Assembly (NCBI GenBank): GCA_002449395.1
Contig: DKDP01000019.1
Coordinates: forward strand, 1-6,144
Reading direction: 5' to 3'
Length of the DNA: 6,144 nt
DNA from: Ruminococcaceae bacterium UBA6845
Lineage (GTDB): Bacteria; Bacillota; Clostridia; Oscillospirales; Acutalibacteraceae
Shown in pieces: positions 1-5,835 of the stretch. Below the pieces are notes generated by a model that saw nothing but the letters and a program-made list of their open reading frames with translations, was not told where the DNA came from and did no database searches. Each line of letters opens with the position of its first letter. Within the stretch, counting starts at the first letter, position 1. Both the position numbers and the translations under genes were made by a program.

Positions 1-12
1 GCAAGCGGTCCC

Positions 13-39
13 CCTCCCCTTAAATCATTTAAGGGGAGG
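13..39. repeat. Lone CCTCCCC palindrome
   Basis: A perfect 13-bp inverted repeat (13-25 with 27-39) around one central base, with CCTCCCC/GGGGAGG ends. It matches the first hairpin of the composite repeats but has no second hairpin after it. It is followed by a spacer (40-94) that is also found at 5782-5835. Confidence 0.85.
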
Positions 40-94
40 CTGAAAAGAACGAAAATCCTGTTGTTTCATTTTAAATCAGCAAAGACCAACCAAG
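40..94. repeat. Spacer repeat, copy 1 (other copy at 5782-5835)
   Basis: This stretch begins CTGAAAAGAACG and ends AACCAAG immediately before a composite repeat. The same start, a similar AT-rich middle (TTTTAAAT) and the same end occur at 5782-5835, again directly ahead of a composite element. The repeated block therefore extends beyond the palindromes. Confidence 0.7.
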
Positions 95-218
95 CCTCCC
101 CTTGATTTGAGATCAAGGGGAGGTGTCACGTGAGTGACGGAGGGGATAAAGACGAAATTTGAAAAAATAAAAATAACCCCTCCGTTTCGCTCCGCTCAAC
201 ACCCCCTGCAAGGGAGGC
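95..218. repeat. Composite inverted-pair repeat A
   Basis: The forward unit has hairpin 1 (12-bp arms, 95-106 with 112-123), hairpin 2 (GTCAC 125-129 with GTGAC 134-138) and GGAGGGG (139-145). An AT-rich centre follows, then an inverted unit (177-218) beginning CCCCTCC and ending GGGAGGC. The second hairpin of the inverted unit is badly decayed. No gene is present here. Confidence 0.8.
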
Positions 219-246
219 AAGGAAAGTAAGCAGAAATTTTACATAG

Positions 247-293
247 GCGCCCCTTTAGGGGAGCTGTCACGACCTTGTGTCGTGACTGAGGGG
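247..293 (+). repeat. Single forward repeat unit
   Basis: Hairpin 1 is CCCCTTTAGGGG and hairpin 2 is a perfect 8-bp stem (GTCACGAC 266-273 with GTCGTGAC 279-286); TGAGGGG follows. No facing partner lies to its right, where composite B begins instead. It may be half of an element broken by insertion of, or recombination with, composite B. Confidence 0.7.
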
Positions 294-331
294 TTTTATA
301 AAAAGTCTGATAAAATTCGCCTTAAGCGTGG

Positions 332-447
332 GCTCCTCCTCCGGGGGAGCTGTCAGCGCAGCTGACTGAGGGAGTAAGGTGTTATCAAACTTTAACCCCT
401 CCGACTTCGGCGCAAACCGCCGAAGCCACCTCCCCTGCAAGGGAGGC
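332..447. repeat. Composite inverted-pair repeat B
   Basis: The forward unit (332-377) carries a GCTCCTCCTCC-type first hairpin and hairpin 2 GTCAGC/GCTGAC (352-357 with 361-366). The inverted unit (394-447) carries CTTCGGCG/CGCCGAAG (405-412 with 418-425) and CCTCCC/GGGAGG (429-434 with 441-446). Positions 294-391 are a near-identical inverted copy of 6047-6144. Apart from the terminator at 489-527, positions 1-534 hold only these repeats; the open frame across 267-509 is made of repeat sequence. Confidence 0.85.
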
Positions 448-488
448 AAGAACAAGGCTATATAAACGAGGCGGCAAGGAAACTCTTC

Positions 489-527
489 AAAAAAACAGAG
501 CCGTGACAAAATACTCCGTCACAGCTC
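489..527 (-). terminator. Rho-independent terminator of the cluster
   Basis: On the minus strand a 10-bp stem with one mismatch (527-518 with 507-498, GAGCTGTGAC against GTCACGGCTC) and a 10-nt loop is followed two bases later by seven T residues (495-489). It starts only 7 nt after the stop codon of the phosphoesterase gene. The loop side GTGACGGAG resembles the second hairpin of the neighbouring repeats, so it may derive from that family. Confidence 0.8.
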
Positions 528-534
528 CTATTAA

Positions 535-1290
535 TTATTTAATTGAAATCTCAGACATTATCGGGCAATGATCCGACGGAAATGCTCCGTTCGGCTTATC
601 CTTGATAACGTGATAGCTTTTCGCCTTGAAGCCGTCGCTGATGAAGATAAAATCAATTACATCCTCGGGCTCGTTATGGTGGAAATACGGATGGAAGGTC
701 GGATAATTTTCCGTTTCCTCGGCAACAAACTTGCTGTCCTTGAAGATTCCGCCCTCGACCATATCGACGTAGCAATCCTTACCCTCGGAAACATTGAAAT
801 CTCCTGTTATCACAACGGGACAATCGAGCTTTGCGGCGAACTCATTGATGAGCCTTACGCCGTTCTTTCTCGCTTTCTCGCTCCTGTGGTCGAGATGGGT
901 GTTCATCGCAACAAAAGTCTTTCCGCTCTCGTTTTCGGTGAGCTTTGCCCATGAAGCGATTCTTGTGCAGGCGGTGTTCCACGATCTTGACGGAACATCG
1001 GGCGTTTCGCTTATCCAGAACCAGCCCTTGTCAACAAGCGTGAATTTATCTCTCCTGTAAAAAACAGGTGAAAATTCGCCCTCGTCCTTGCCGTCGTCCC
1101 TGCCTACTCCGACAAAATCATACTCATCCATACTCTCACGGAAAACGCCCATCCAGCCGATGTGCGCCTCCTGGATTCCGAAAATGTCGGGCATATATTT
1201 TCTGACCGTTGCTATTACATCGGCGTCTCTGTCTAACCACGAGTGACCCTCACAGCCGTAGCAGAGAACATTAAAGCTCATAATCTTCAT
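535..1290 (-). CDS. Endonuclease/exonuclease/phosphatase family protein (DNase I-like fold)
   Basis: This 251-residue metal-dependent phosphoesterase belongs to the DNase I/exonuclease III/inositol phosphatase superfamily. The catalytic set is complete: N7 (SFNV), E41 (IQEAH), the R/Y region at FSPVFYRRDKF (73-83), H132 in NTHLDH, D164 and N166 in GDFN, D213 in VIDFIFIS, and D240-H241 in SDHCP. The WISETPDVPSRSWN stretch (92-105) is typical of small bacterial members, whose substrates are mostly unknown and may be nucleic acids, phosphorylated sugars or lipids. No signal peptide or membrane segment is seen, so it is probably cytoplasmic. Its ATG overlaps the rex stop by four bases (ATGA), and GGGAGG (1306-1301) lies 10 nt upstream within rex, so translation is probably coupled. 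It is the last gene before a strong terminator. The link to redox or TCA metabolism cannot be deduced from the sequence. Confidence 0.9.
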   Translation of the reverse strand: MKIMSFNVLCYGCEGHSWLDRDADVIATVRKYMPDIFGIQEAHIGWMGVFRESMDEYDFVGVGRDDGKDEGEFSPVFYRRDKFTLVDKGWFWISETPDVPSRSWNTACTRIASWAKLTENESGKTFVAMNTHLDHRSEKARKNGVRLINEFAAKLDCPVVITGDFNVSEGKDCYVDMVEGGIFKDSKFVAEETENYPTFHPYFHHNEPEDVIDFIFISDGFKAKSYHVIKDKPNGAFPSDHCPIMSEISIK

Positions 1291-1940
1291 TCTGCGTTTT
1301 CCTCCCTGTTCATTATCTGATAGCTGAGCGTCATAAGACTGTCGTTGAGGTGGACGTTTTCAACCGTTACACCCGGGTAATTCGACGCTATATCGTAGTG
1401 ACTGAAATTCCAGAAATTTGTTATTCCGAGCTTTACAAGCCTTTCGACGATCTCGGGAGCAGCCTCGGTCGGTACGCAAAGCACAGCCACCTTCGGCTCA
1501 ACCTCTTTGCAATAGACCTCAAGATCCTCAACGGGATAAACCGAAAGTCCCTTGATTCTGAGATCCTTCATCTTATCTGCATTGCTGTCAAAAAGTCCGA
1601 CAAGCTCAAAGCCTCTGTCCTCAAAGGTCATATGCGAGGCAATCGCTCTGCCGAGGTTGCCGCAGCCGAAAAGGATGGTCTTGAAGCCGTTCTGAACGCC
1701 GAGGATTGCGCCAATCTCATTTTGGAGCTGTTCAACATTGTAGCCGTAGCCCTGCTGACCGAATCCGCCGAAGCAGTTAAGATCCTGACGAATCTGCGAC
1801 GCCGTCAAGCCCATACGCTGAGACAGCTCTTTTGATGAAATTCTTGTTATATTATTCTTTTTCAGTTCGCCGAGGAACCTGTAATATCGGGGCAAACGCT
1901 TAATTACGGACATTGAAACCGATTTCTTTTCCTTTGCCAC
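1287..1940 (-). CDS. rex: Redox-sensing transcriptional repressor Rex
   Basis: Rex is a homodimeric repressor that binds operators of the TTGTNAA-N4-TTNACAA type when NADH is low and lets go when NADH binds, typically controlling fermentation and NADH-linked metabolism. The protein has 217 residues, normal for the family. The N-terminal winged helix includes the signature RLPRYYRFL (15-23) and the recognition region TASQIRQDLNCFGGFGQQGYGY (46-67, shown in two parts: TASQIRQDL and GFGQQGYGY). A Rossmann fold follows, with GCGNLG (92-97) and the acidic D118 (FDSN) expected to hold the NAD(H) ribose. The C-terminal helix (about 195-210, LNDSLMTLSYQI) is the swapped dimer helix. The start is GTG, supported by the GAGGT site upstream and the conserved SMSVIKRLPRYY N-terminus. 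It lies 18 nt after icd, and its stop overlaps the next gene's start. Candidate operators on the acn promoter suggest it controls its own cluster. Confidence 0.96.
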   Translation of the reverse strand: MAKEKKSVSMSVIKRLPRYYRFLGELKKNNITRISSKELSQRMGLTASQIRQDLNCFGGFGQQGYGYNVEQLQNEIGAILGVQNGFKTILFGCGNLGRAIASHMTFEDRGFELVGLFDSNADKMKDLRIKGLSVYPVEDLEVYCKEVEPKVAVLCVPTEAAPEIVERLVKLGITNFWNFSHYDIASNYPGVTVENVHLNDSLMTLSYQIMNREENAE

Positions 1941-1947
1941 AGTTATT

Positions 1948-1952
1948 ACCTC
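1948..1952 (-). promoter_or_regulatory. Ribosome binding site of rex, supports the GTG start
   Basis: GAGGT on the minus strand lies 7 nt before the GTG at 1940-1938, inside the 18-nt icd-rex gap. The next in-frame ATG (residue 10) would remove a conserved-looking lysine-rich N-terminus and has no equally good site, so the GTG start is preferred. Confidence 0.7.
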
Positions 1953-1958
1953 ACTTTA

Positions 1959-3128
1959 TTATTCGCTGAGTTTTTTTACTGTCTCCATTACATAGTCGCC
2001 GAACTCGGAGCAGGTGCATCCTGTATCACGGCCTGTAATTGTGAGCTTTTTCTCTGTAAACATACAAATGTCAAGAGCTTTTTCGAGAAGATCCGCCTTT
2101 TCCTGCTCGCCGATGTGAGAGAGGAGCATTACGGAAGCTCTGAGCATTGAGCACGGATCAGCATACTGACCTCTGCCCTCTTCGATCATTCTCGGAGCCG
2201 AGCCGTGGATAGCCTCGAACATAGCGTACTTCTTGCCGATGTTCGCGCTGCCGGCAGTACCTACGCCGCCCTGGAACTCTGCCGCCTCATCGGTGATGAT
2301 ATCGCCGTAGAGGTTCGGGAGAATAAATACCTTGAAGTCCTTGCGGCGCTTCGGGTCAATGAGCTTAGCGGTTGTGATGTCGATATACCACTCGTCGGTC
2401 GTGATCTCGGGATAATCCTTGCCGATGTTCTTGCAAAGGTTGAGGAACTTACCGTCGGTGGTCTTGATGATGTTCGCCTTTGTGATGATGGAAACTCTGT
2501 CCTTGTGATTTCTTCTTGCGTAGTCATAAGCGAGCTTTGCGATTCTCTCACAGCCCTCTGTTGTCGTAACAACGAAGTCAACGGCGAGGTCGTCGGTTAC
2601 GTTGACGCCCTTTGAGCCGACTGCATAAGCACCCTCTGTGTTCTCACGGAAGAATGTCCAGTCGATGCCCTCCTCGGGAACCTTGACGGGACGGAGATTT
2701 GCGAAAAGATCGAGAGCCTTTCTCATTGCAACGTTTGCGCTCTCGATGTTCGGCCACGGGCCGCCCTGCTGAGGAGTGGTTGTCGGTCCCTTGAGGATAA
2801 CGTGGCAAGCCTTAAGCTCCTCAAGAACATCGTCGGGAATAGCCTTGTTAGCCGCAACACGGTTCTCGATCGTAAGACCGTCGATAACCTTGAACTCAAC
2901 CTTGCCTGCCTTAACCTTGTCGGCAAGCATATATTCAAGAACTCTTGCGCTCTCCTTGGTGATGATGGGGCCGATACCGTCGCCGCCGCAAACACCGATT
3001 ACGATTTTGTCGAGCTTTTCGTAGTCAACGAAATCGCCCTGAGCCTTGATCTTGTCGGAACGGTCGCTCTGCTCACGGATAAGAGTCTCGAATTTTTCAA
3101 CTGCATTTTTGATCTGTGTATCTGTCAT
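1959..3128 (-). CDS. icd: Isocitrate dehydrogenase (isocitrate/isopropylmalate dehydrogenase family)
   Basis: This 389-residue cytoplasmic enzyme oxidatively decarboxylates isocitrate to 2-oxoglutarate with Mg2+ or Mn2+ and a nicotinamide cofactor. It has the family's GGDGIGP start (48-54). The isocitrate-binding set is complete: S130, N132 and R136 in SANVAMR, R146 in NLRP, R161 in FRENTEGAY, Y168 and K217 (ITKAN). The likely metal aspartates are D250, D276 and D280 (NLYGDIITDEAAE). The SxNxxxR set favours isocitrate over isopropylmalate or tartrate. Just after the HGSAP loop (308-312), where NADP enzymes have K-Y and NAD enzymes D-I, this protein has R313-M314, so I leave the cofactor open. 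The ATG start has AAAGGAG (3142-3136) 7 nt upstream. The gene follows acn in pathway order and lies 18 nt ahead of rex, almost certainly on one transcript with it. About 40 residues precede the first core strand, slightly long for the family. Confidence 0.9.
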   Translation of the reverse strand: MTDTQIKNAVEKFETLIREQSDRSDKIKAQGDFVDYEKLDKIVIGVCGGDGIGPIITKESARVLEYMLADKVKAGKVEFKVIDGLTIENRVAANKAIPDDVLEELKACHVILKGPTTTPQQGGPWPNIESANVAMRKALDLFANLRPVKVPEEGIDWTFFRENTEGAYAVGSKGVNVTDDLAVDFVVTTTEGCERIAKLAYDYARRNHKDRVSIITKANIIKTTDGKFLNLCKNIGKDYPEITTDEWYIDITTAKLIDPKRRKDFKVFILPNLYGDIITDEAAEFQGGVGTAGSANIGKKYAMFEAIHGSAPRMIEEGRGQYADPCSMLRASVMLLSHIGEQEKADLLEKALDICMFTEKKLTITGRDTGCTCSEFGDYVMETVKKLSE

Positions 3129-3166
3129 TGTCTTGCTCCTTTACAATGTGTTTTTGTACTGAACTC

Positions 3167-3194
3167 GGGTCGATGTGGTCATCGACCCCTACGG
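3167..3194. repeat. 28-bp hairpin repeat, copy 1
   Basis: GGGTCGATG (3167-3175) and CATCGACCC (3180-3188) form a perfect 9-bp stem with a TGGT loop, followed by CTACGG. An identical copy in the same orientation lies at 3582-3609. This copy is followed by another small hairpin, ACACCG/CGGTGT (3204-3209 with 3213-3218). It lies in the icd leader region. Confidence 0.85.
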
Positions 3195-3198
3195 TGCG

Positions 3199-3228
3199 AT
3201 TATACACCGCTTCGGTGTGTTGTGGAAA
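3199..3228 (-). promoter_or_regulatory. Possible separate promoter for icd-rex
   Basis: On the minus strand a perfect TATAAT (3204-3199) lies about 70 nt upstream of the icd start. The best -35 at an acceptable distance is TTTCCA (3228-3223), four of six matches at 18-nt spacing, so the call depends mostly on the -10 box. It sits between the 28-bp hairpin repeat at 3167-3194 and the composite repeat at 3267-3380. If real, icd, rex and the phosphoesterase gene could be expressed without read-through from acn. Confidence 0.35.
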
Positions 3229-3266
3229 TTTGATGAAATATATGGATTCAGCGCAGTAATCTTGTA

Positions 3267-3380
3267 GCCTCCCTCTTGAGGGAGGTGGCACGACGCAGGA
3301 GTGACGGAGGGAGTTTAAACTTGATGAAACCTTACTTCCTCAGTCAGCTTCGCTGACAGCTCCCCCGGAGGAGGAGCCCA
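3267..3380. repeat. Composite inverted-pair repeat C
   Basis: The forward unit (3267-3313) has CCTCCC/GGGAGG (3268-3273 with 3280-3285) and a weaker second hairpin. The inverted unit (about 3332-3380) has GTCAGC/GCTGAC (3343-3348 with 3352-3357) and the GGAGGAGGAGC end. Positions 3262-3384 match 5991-6113 without gaps and with about seven differences by eye. Confidence 0.88.
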
Positions 3381-3413
3381 CGCTCAAATGAAATTTCTGC
3401 TGACATTTTAACA

Positions 3414-3560
3414 GCCTTCCCCTTGAGGGGAAGGTGGGCGGCGGATTGCGCCGCTCGGATGAGGTGGCAAATTTTTATCTCATTATTATAGTAGCATAAG
3501 ACTTGAACTTTTCCACCTCATCACCGTCTTACGACGGAGCTTCCCCTCGAGGGGAAGCCT
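3414..3560. repeat. Composite inverted-pair repeat D (CTTCCCC subtype)
   Basis: The forward unit has CCTTCCCC/GGGGAAGG (3415-3422 with 3427-3434) and GCGGCG/CGCCGC (3438-3443 with 3449-3454). The inverted unit has CCGTC/GACGG (3524-3528 with 3533-3537) and a perfect 20-bp palindrome (3539-3558). The inner flanks GATGAGGTGG (3458-3467) and CCACCTCATC (3513-3522) are also perfectly complementary, so the whole element could fold as one long structure. No U-tract follows the stems, so I do not call a terminator. Confidence 0.85.
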
Positions 3561-3581
3561 TGGTAAATTGCTTCTGACCTT

Positions 3582-3609
3582 GGGTCGATGTGGTCATCGA
3601 CCCCTACGG
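3582..3609. repeat. 28-bp hairpin repeat, copy 2
   Basis: Identical over 28 bases to 3167-3194 and in the same direction. The two copies bracket composite repeats C and D, a 415-bp period that recombination could delete. Confidence 0.85.
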
Positions 3610-3650
3610 ATTTTAATTCTTTATCCGGTCTTAACTACTGCCAAGCCTGT

Positions 3651-3684
3651 CTAAAATCTAACATCTAATATCTAAAATCTATAA
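3651..3684. repeat. Short ATCTA-type imperfect tandem repeat after acn
   Basis: Directly after the acn stop lies a low-complexity run built from CTAAAATCTA, CATCTAATA and TCTAAAATCTA words. It may be replication slippage. I see no hairpin in it that would end transcription. Confidence 0.55.
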
Positions 3685-5619
3685 TCACTTCTGTGACTCT
3701 CTTGTATAATCAAGCAGTCCGCCGGCGAGGAGAATATCTCTCTGGCGCTCGGAGAGCTGATAGTCGAGCTTGTAGCTCTCGCCCGTTGTGAGATTCTTAA
3801 GTGTTACGTCCGTGCCGTTTGCGATGCTCTCACGGATTCCGTCGAGGCAAAGCTCATCGTTTACGCTGATCTTGTCATAGTCAGCCTCATTCGCAAATGT
3901 AAACGGGATGATTCCTGCATTTACAAGGTTTGCACAGTGGATACGGGCAAACGACTTTGTGATAACCGCCTTGATTCCGAGATAGAGCGGAACGAGTGCG
4001 GCGTGCTCACGGGACGAGCCCTGACCGTAGTTTGCGCCGCCGATGATGATTCCCTTGCCTGCCGCCTTACAATGCTCGGCGAACTTCTCATCGCACTGCT
4101 TGAAGCAGAAGTTTGAAAGGTACGGAATATTTGAACGGTAGGGCAGAATCTTTGCGCCTGCGGGCATAATGTGGTCTGTTGTTATATTGTCGCCGACCTT
4201 GAGAACAGCCTTGGCGGTGATGCTTTCGGGCATTGCCTCGGTCTTGGGGAACGGCTTGATGTTCGGACCGTACATAACCTCAACGGAGTCTGCGTCCTCA
4301 ACGCTTGCCGGCATAGCGATCATATTGTCATTGATGATGAACTCATCTGGCATCTCGATCTCGGGCATTTCGCCGAGCTCACGGGGATCGGTAAGAACGC
4401 CTGTGAGAGCGGAAGCCGCAGCAACCTCGGGGCTGACAAGATAAATACCTGCGTCTGCAGTGCCCGAACGTCCCTCAAAGTTGCGGTTAAAGGTACGGAG
4501 CGATACGCCCTTTGAATTGGGCGACTGACCCATACCGATGCAAGGACCGCAAGCGGATTCGAGGATTCTTGCGCCTGCGTCGATCATATCGGAAAGTGCG
4601 CCGCAAAGAGCGAGCATATTAAGAACCTGCTTTGAACCCGGAGCGATTGAAAGGCTGACCGACGGGCAAACAGTCTTGCCCTTGAGGATAGCGGCAACCT
4701 TGAGCATATCCATAAGCGATGAGTTTGTGCAGGAGCCGATACATACCTGGTCGATATGAATCTTGCCGATCTCCTGACAGCTCTTTACGTTGTCGGGCAT
4801 ATGCGGCATAGCGGCAAGCGGAACAAGCTCATTGAGGTCGATGTCTATAACCTCATCATAAACTGCATCGTCGTCTGCGCTGAGCTCAACCCAATCCTTT
4901 TCTCTGCCCTGAGCCTTGAGGAAAGCTCTTGTAATATCGTCCGACGGGAAAACAGAGGTCGTTGCGCCGAGCTCTGCGCCCATATTGGTGATTGTTGCTC
5001 TTTCGGGAACGGAAAGCGTCTTAACGCCATCTCCGCCGTACTCAACAATCTTGCCTACGCCGCCCTTGACGGTCATAATCTGAAGAACCTTGAGGATAAT
5101 ATCCTTTGCGGCAACCCACGGCTGAAGTCTGCCCGTGAGGTTGACACGAACCATTTTCGGCATTGTTATGTAATAAGCGCCGCCGCCCATTGCAACAGCA
5201 ACGTCAAGTCCGCCTGCACCCATTGCAAGCATACCTATTCCGCCGCCTGTCGGGGTGTGGCTGTCGGAGCCGATAAGAGTTTTTCCGGGGATACCGAAAC
5301 GCTCAAGATGGACCTGATGACAGATACCGTTGCCGGGACGTGAGAAACGAAGTCCTCTCTTCTTTGCGACCGACTGAATGAAGCGGTGGTCGTCGGCATT
5401 TTCAAAGCCTGTCTGCAATGTATTGTGGTCGATATATGCGACGGAAAGCTCCGTCTTGACACGGTCGATTCCCATTGCCTCAAACTCAAGGTAAGCCATT
5501 GTACCCGTGGCGTCCTGAGTCAGAGTCTGGTCGATTCTCAGACCGATTTCACTGCCCACCGTCATATCGCCGGAAAGCAGATGGTTTTTAATAATTTTCT
5601 GAGCTATTGTATATCCCAT
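3685..5619 (-). CDS. acn: Aconitate hydratase (aconitase), Aquifex-type short form
   Basis: This 644-residue cytoplasmic [4Fe-4S] enzyme interconverts citrate and isocitrate through cis-aconitate. Visible family motifs, in order: QDATG (35-39), GSDSHT (117-122), GSCTN with cluster ligand C297, ACGPCIG with ligands C357 and C360, FNRNFEGRSG (377-386), then the swivel domain with NITTDHIMPAG (478-488) and YGQGSSREHAAL (531-542), which holds the catalytic serine and substrate-binding arginine. All three cluster cysteines and the GSSREH loop are intact. The length fits the 640-660 residue putative/Aquifex-type aconitases rather than the roughly 900-residue AcnA of enterobacteria. The ATG start is supported by GGAGG (5634-5630) 10 nt upstream and by an N-terminus (MGYTIAQKII) typical of the family. 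It is the first gene of the cluster. Its product is the substrate of the enzyme encoded next downstream, although a 556-bp repeat-filled gap intervenes. No terminator with a U-tract is seen directly after its stop. Confidence 0.96.
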   Translation of the reverse strand: MGYTIAQKIIKNHLLSGDMTVGSEIGLRIDQTLTQDATGTMAYLEFEAMGIDRVKTELSVAYIDHNTLQTGFENADDHRFIQSVAKKRGLRFSRPGNGICHQVHLERFGIPGKTLIGSDSHTPTGGGIGMLAMGAGGLDVAVAMGGGAYYITMPKMVRVNLTGRLQPWVAAKDIILKVLQIMTVKGGVGKIVEYGGDGVKTLSVPERATITNMGAELGATTSVFPSDDITRAFLKAQGREKDWVELSADDDAVYDEVIDIDLNELVPLAAMPHMPDNVKSCQEIGKIHIDQVCIGSCTNSSLMDMLKVAAILKGKTVCPSVSLSIAPGSKQVLNMLALCGALSDMIDAGARILESACGPCIGMGQSPNSKGVSLRTFNRNFEGRSGTADAGIYLVSPEVAAASALTGVLTDPRELGEMPEIEMPDEFIINDNMIAMPASVEDADSVEVMYGPNIKPFPKTEAMPESITAKAVLKVGDNITTDHIMPAGAKILPYRSNIPYLSNFCFKQCDEKFAEHCKAAGKGIIIGGANYGQGSSREHAALVPLYLGIKAVITKSFARIHCANLVNAGIIPFTFANEADYDKISVNDELCLDGIRESIANGTDVTLKNLTTGESYKLDYQLSERQRDILLAGGLLDYTRESQK

Positions 5620-5637
5620 AGCATTAAAACCTCCGAC

Positions 5638-5656
5638 TTGTTCAAATTTTTAACAA
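5638..5656. promoter_or_regulatory. Second Rex-like palindrome near the acn transcription start
   Basis: TTGTTCAAATTTTTAACAA has TTGTT and AACAA ends, as in clostridial Rex sites, and one half (TTAACAA) is a perfect half-site. The spacing is one base longer than the 18-bp consensus, and the other half reads TTGTTCA instead of TTGTTAA. It sits between the -10 box and the ribosome site, about where transcription should begin. It could be a weaker second operator or simply AT-rich chance. Confidence 0.3.
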
Positions 5657-5661
5657 TCTTT

Positions 5662-5690
5662 ATTTTATTATATAATCCCTTATTTGTCAA
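5662..5690 (-). promoter_or_regulatory. Promoter of acn (-35 TTGACA, -10 TAAAAT)
   Basis: Read on the minus strand, a perfect -35 box TTGACA (5690-5685) is followed after exactly 17 nt by TAAAAT (5667-5662), a five-of-six match to the -10 consensus. Transcription should start near 5655, giving a leader of about 35 nt that contains the GGAGG ribosome site at 5634-5630. The surroundings are AT-rich, unlike the coding DNA. An overlapping TATAAT lies only 12 nt from the -35 box and is less likely to be used. Confidence 0.8.
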
Positions 5691-5701
5691 TGTTTTGACG
5701 A
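5684..5701. promoter_or_regulatory. Candidate Rex operator over the acn -35 box
   Basis: TTGTCAATGTTTTGACGA is an 18-bp palindrome with 7-nt arms around a 4-nt centre; 6 of 7 arm positions pair. This 7-4-7 layout, starting with TTGT, matches known Rex sites (TTGTGAA-N4-TTCACAA, or TTGTTAA-N4-TTAACAA in clostridia). The third base from the centre is C/G here, which is not the usual letter. It covers the whole -35 box, so a bound repressor would block polymerase. That Rex is the regulator is inferred from the rex gene downstream in the same cluster. Confidence 0.4.
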
Positions 5702-5781
5702 TAATTTCCGACAAAAGTTTTGGGAGAAATTAAGGCTTACACAGTGATTTTACTTTTCGCAGAAAATATTACGGTGCGAGA

Positions 5782-5835
5782 CTGAAAAGAACGGAAATCT
5801 GCTATGCAATTTTAAATTAACAACGTCAAACCAAG
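5782..5835. repeat. Spacer repeat, copy 2
   Basis: Matches 40-94 at its start (CTGAAAAGAACG), in its AT-rich middle and at its end (AACCAAG), with some small differences. It leads straight into composite repeat E. Confidence 0.65.

Noticed and set aside
13..447. CRISPR array
   Set aside because: The repeats are palindromic, differ in length and orientation and have no regular unique spacers. No cas gene is present.
267..509. 80-residue open frame on the minus strand
   Set aside because: It lies almost wholly in composite repeat B, the neighbouring repeat unit and the terminator region. It has no family resemblance and its composition is explained by the repeats.
568..954. 128-residue open frame on the plus strand
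   Set aside because: It is antisense to the phosphoesterase gene, whose motifs are intact in the minus frame. It is a shadow caused by codon bias.
1350..1835. 161-residue open frame on the plus strand
   Set aside because: It is antisense to rex. The minus-strand protein is an unmistakable full-length Rex.
3097..3291. 64-residue open frame on the minus strand upstream of icd
   Set aside because: It overlaps the icd start and runs through the 28-bp hairpin and a composite repeat. It shows no recognisable domain.
3415..3558. Rho-independent terminator between acn and icd
   Set aside because: The stems are strong, but no run of T follows on either strand. They are better explained as members of the repeat family.
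4756..5343. 195-residue open frame on the plus strand
   Set aside because: It is antisense to acn, whose protein has every catalytic motif. The plus-strand translation shows no domain and no promoter or ribosome site of its own.
5620..5655. Riboswitch in the acn leader
   Set aside because: The predicted leader is only about 35 nt, too short for a known riboswitch, and no aptamer-like conserved core is seen.
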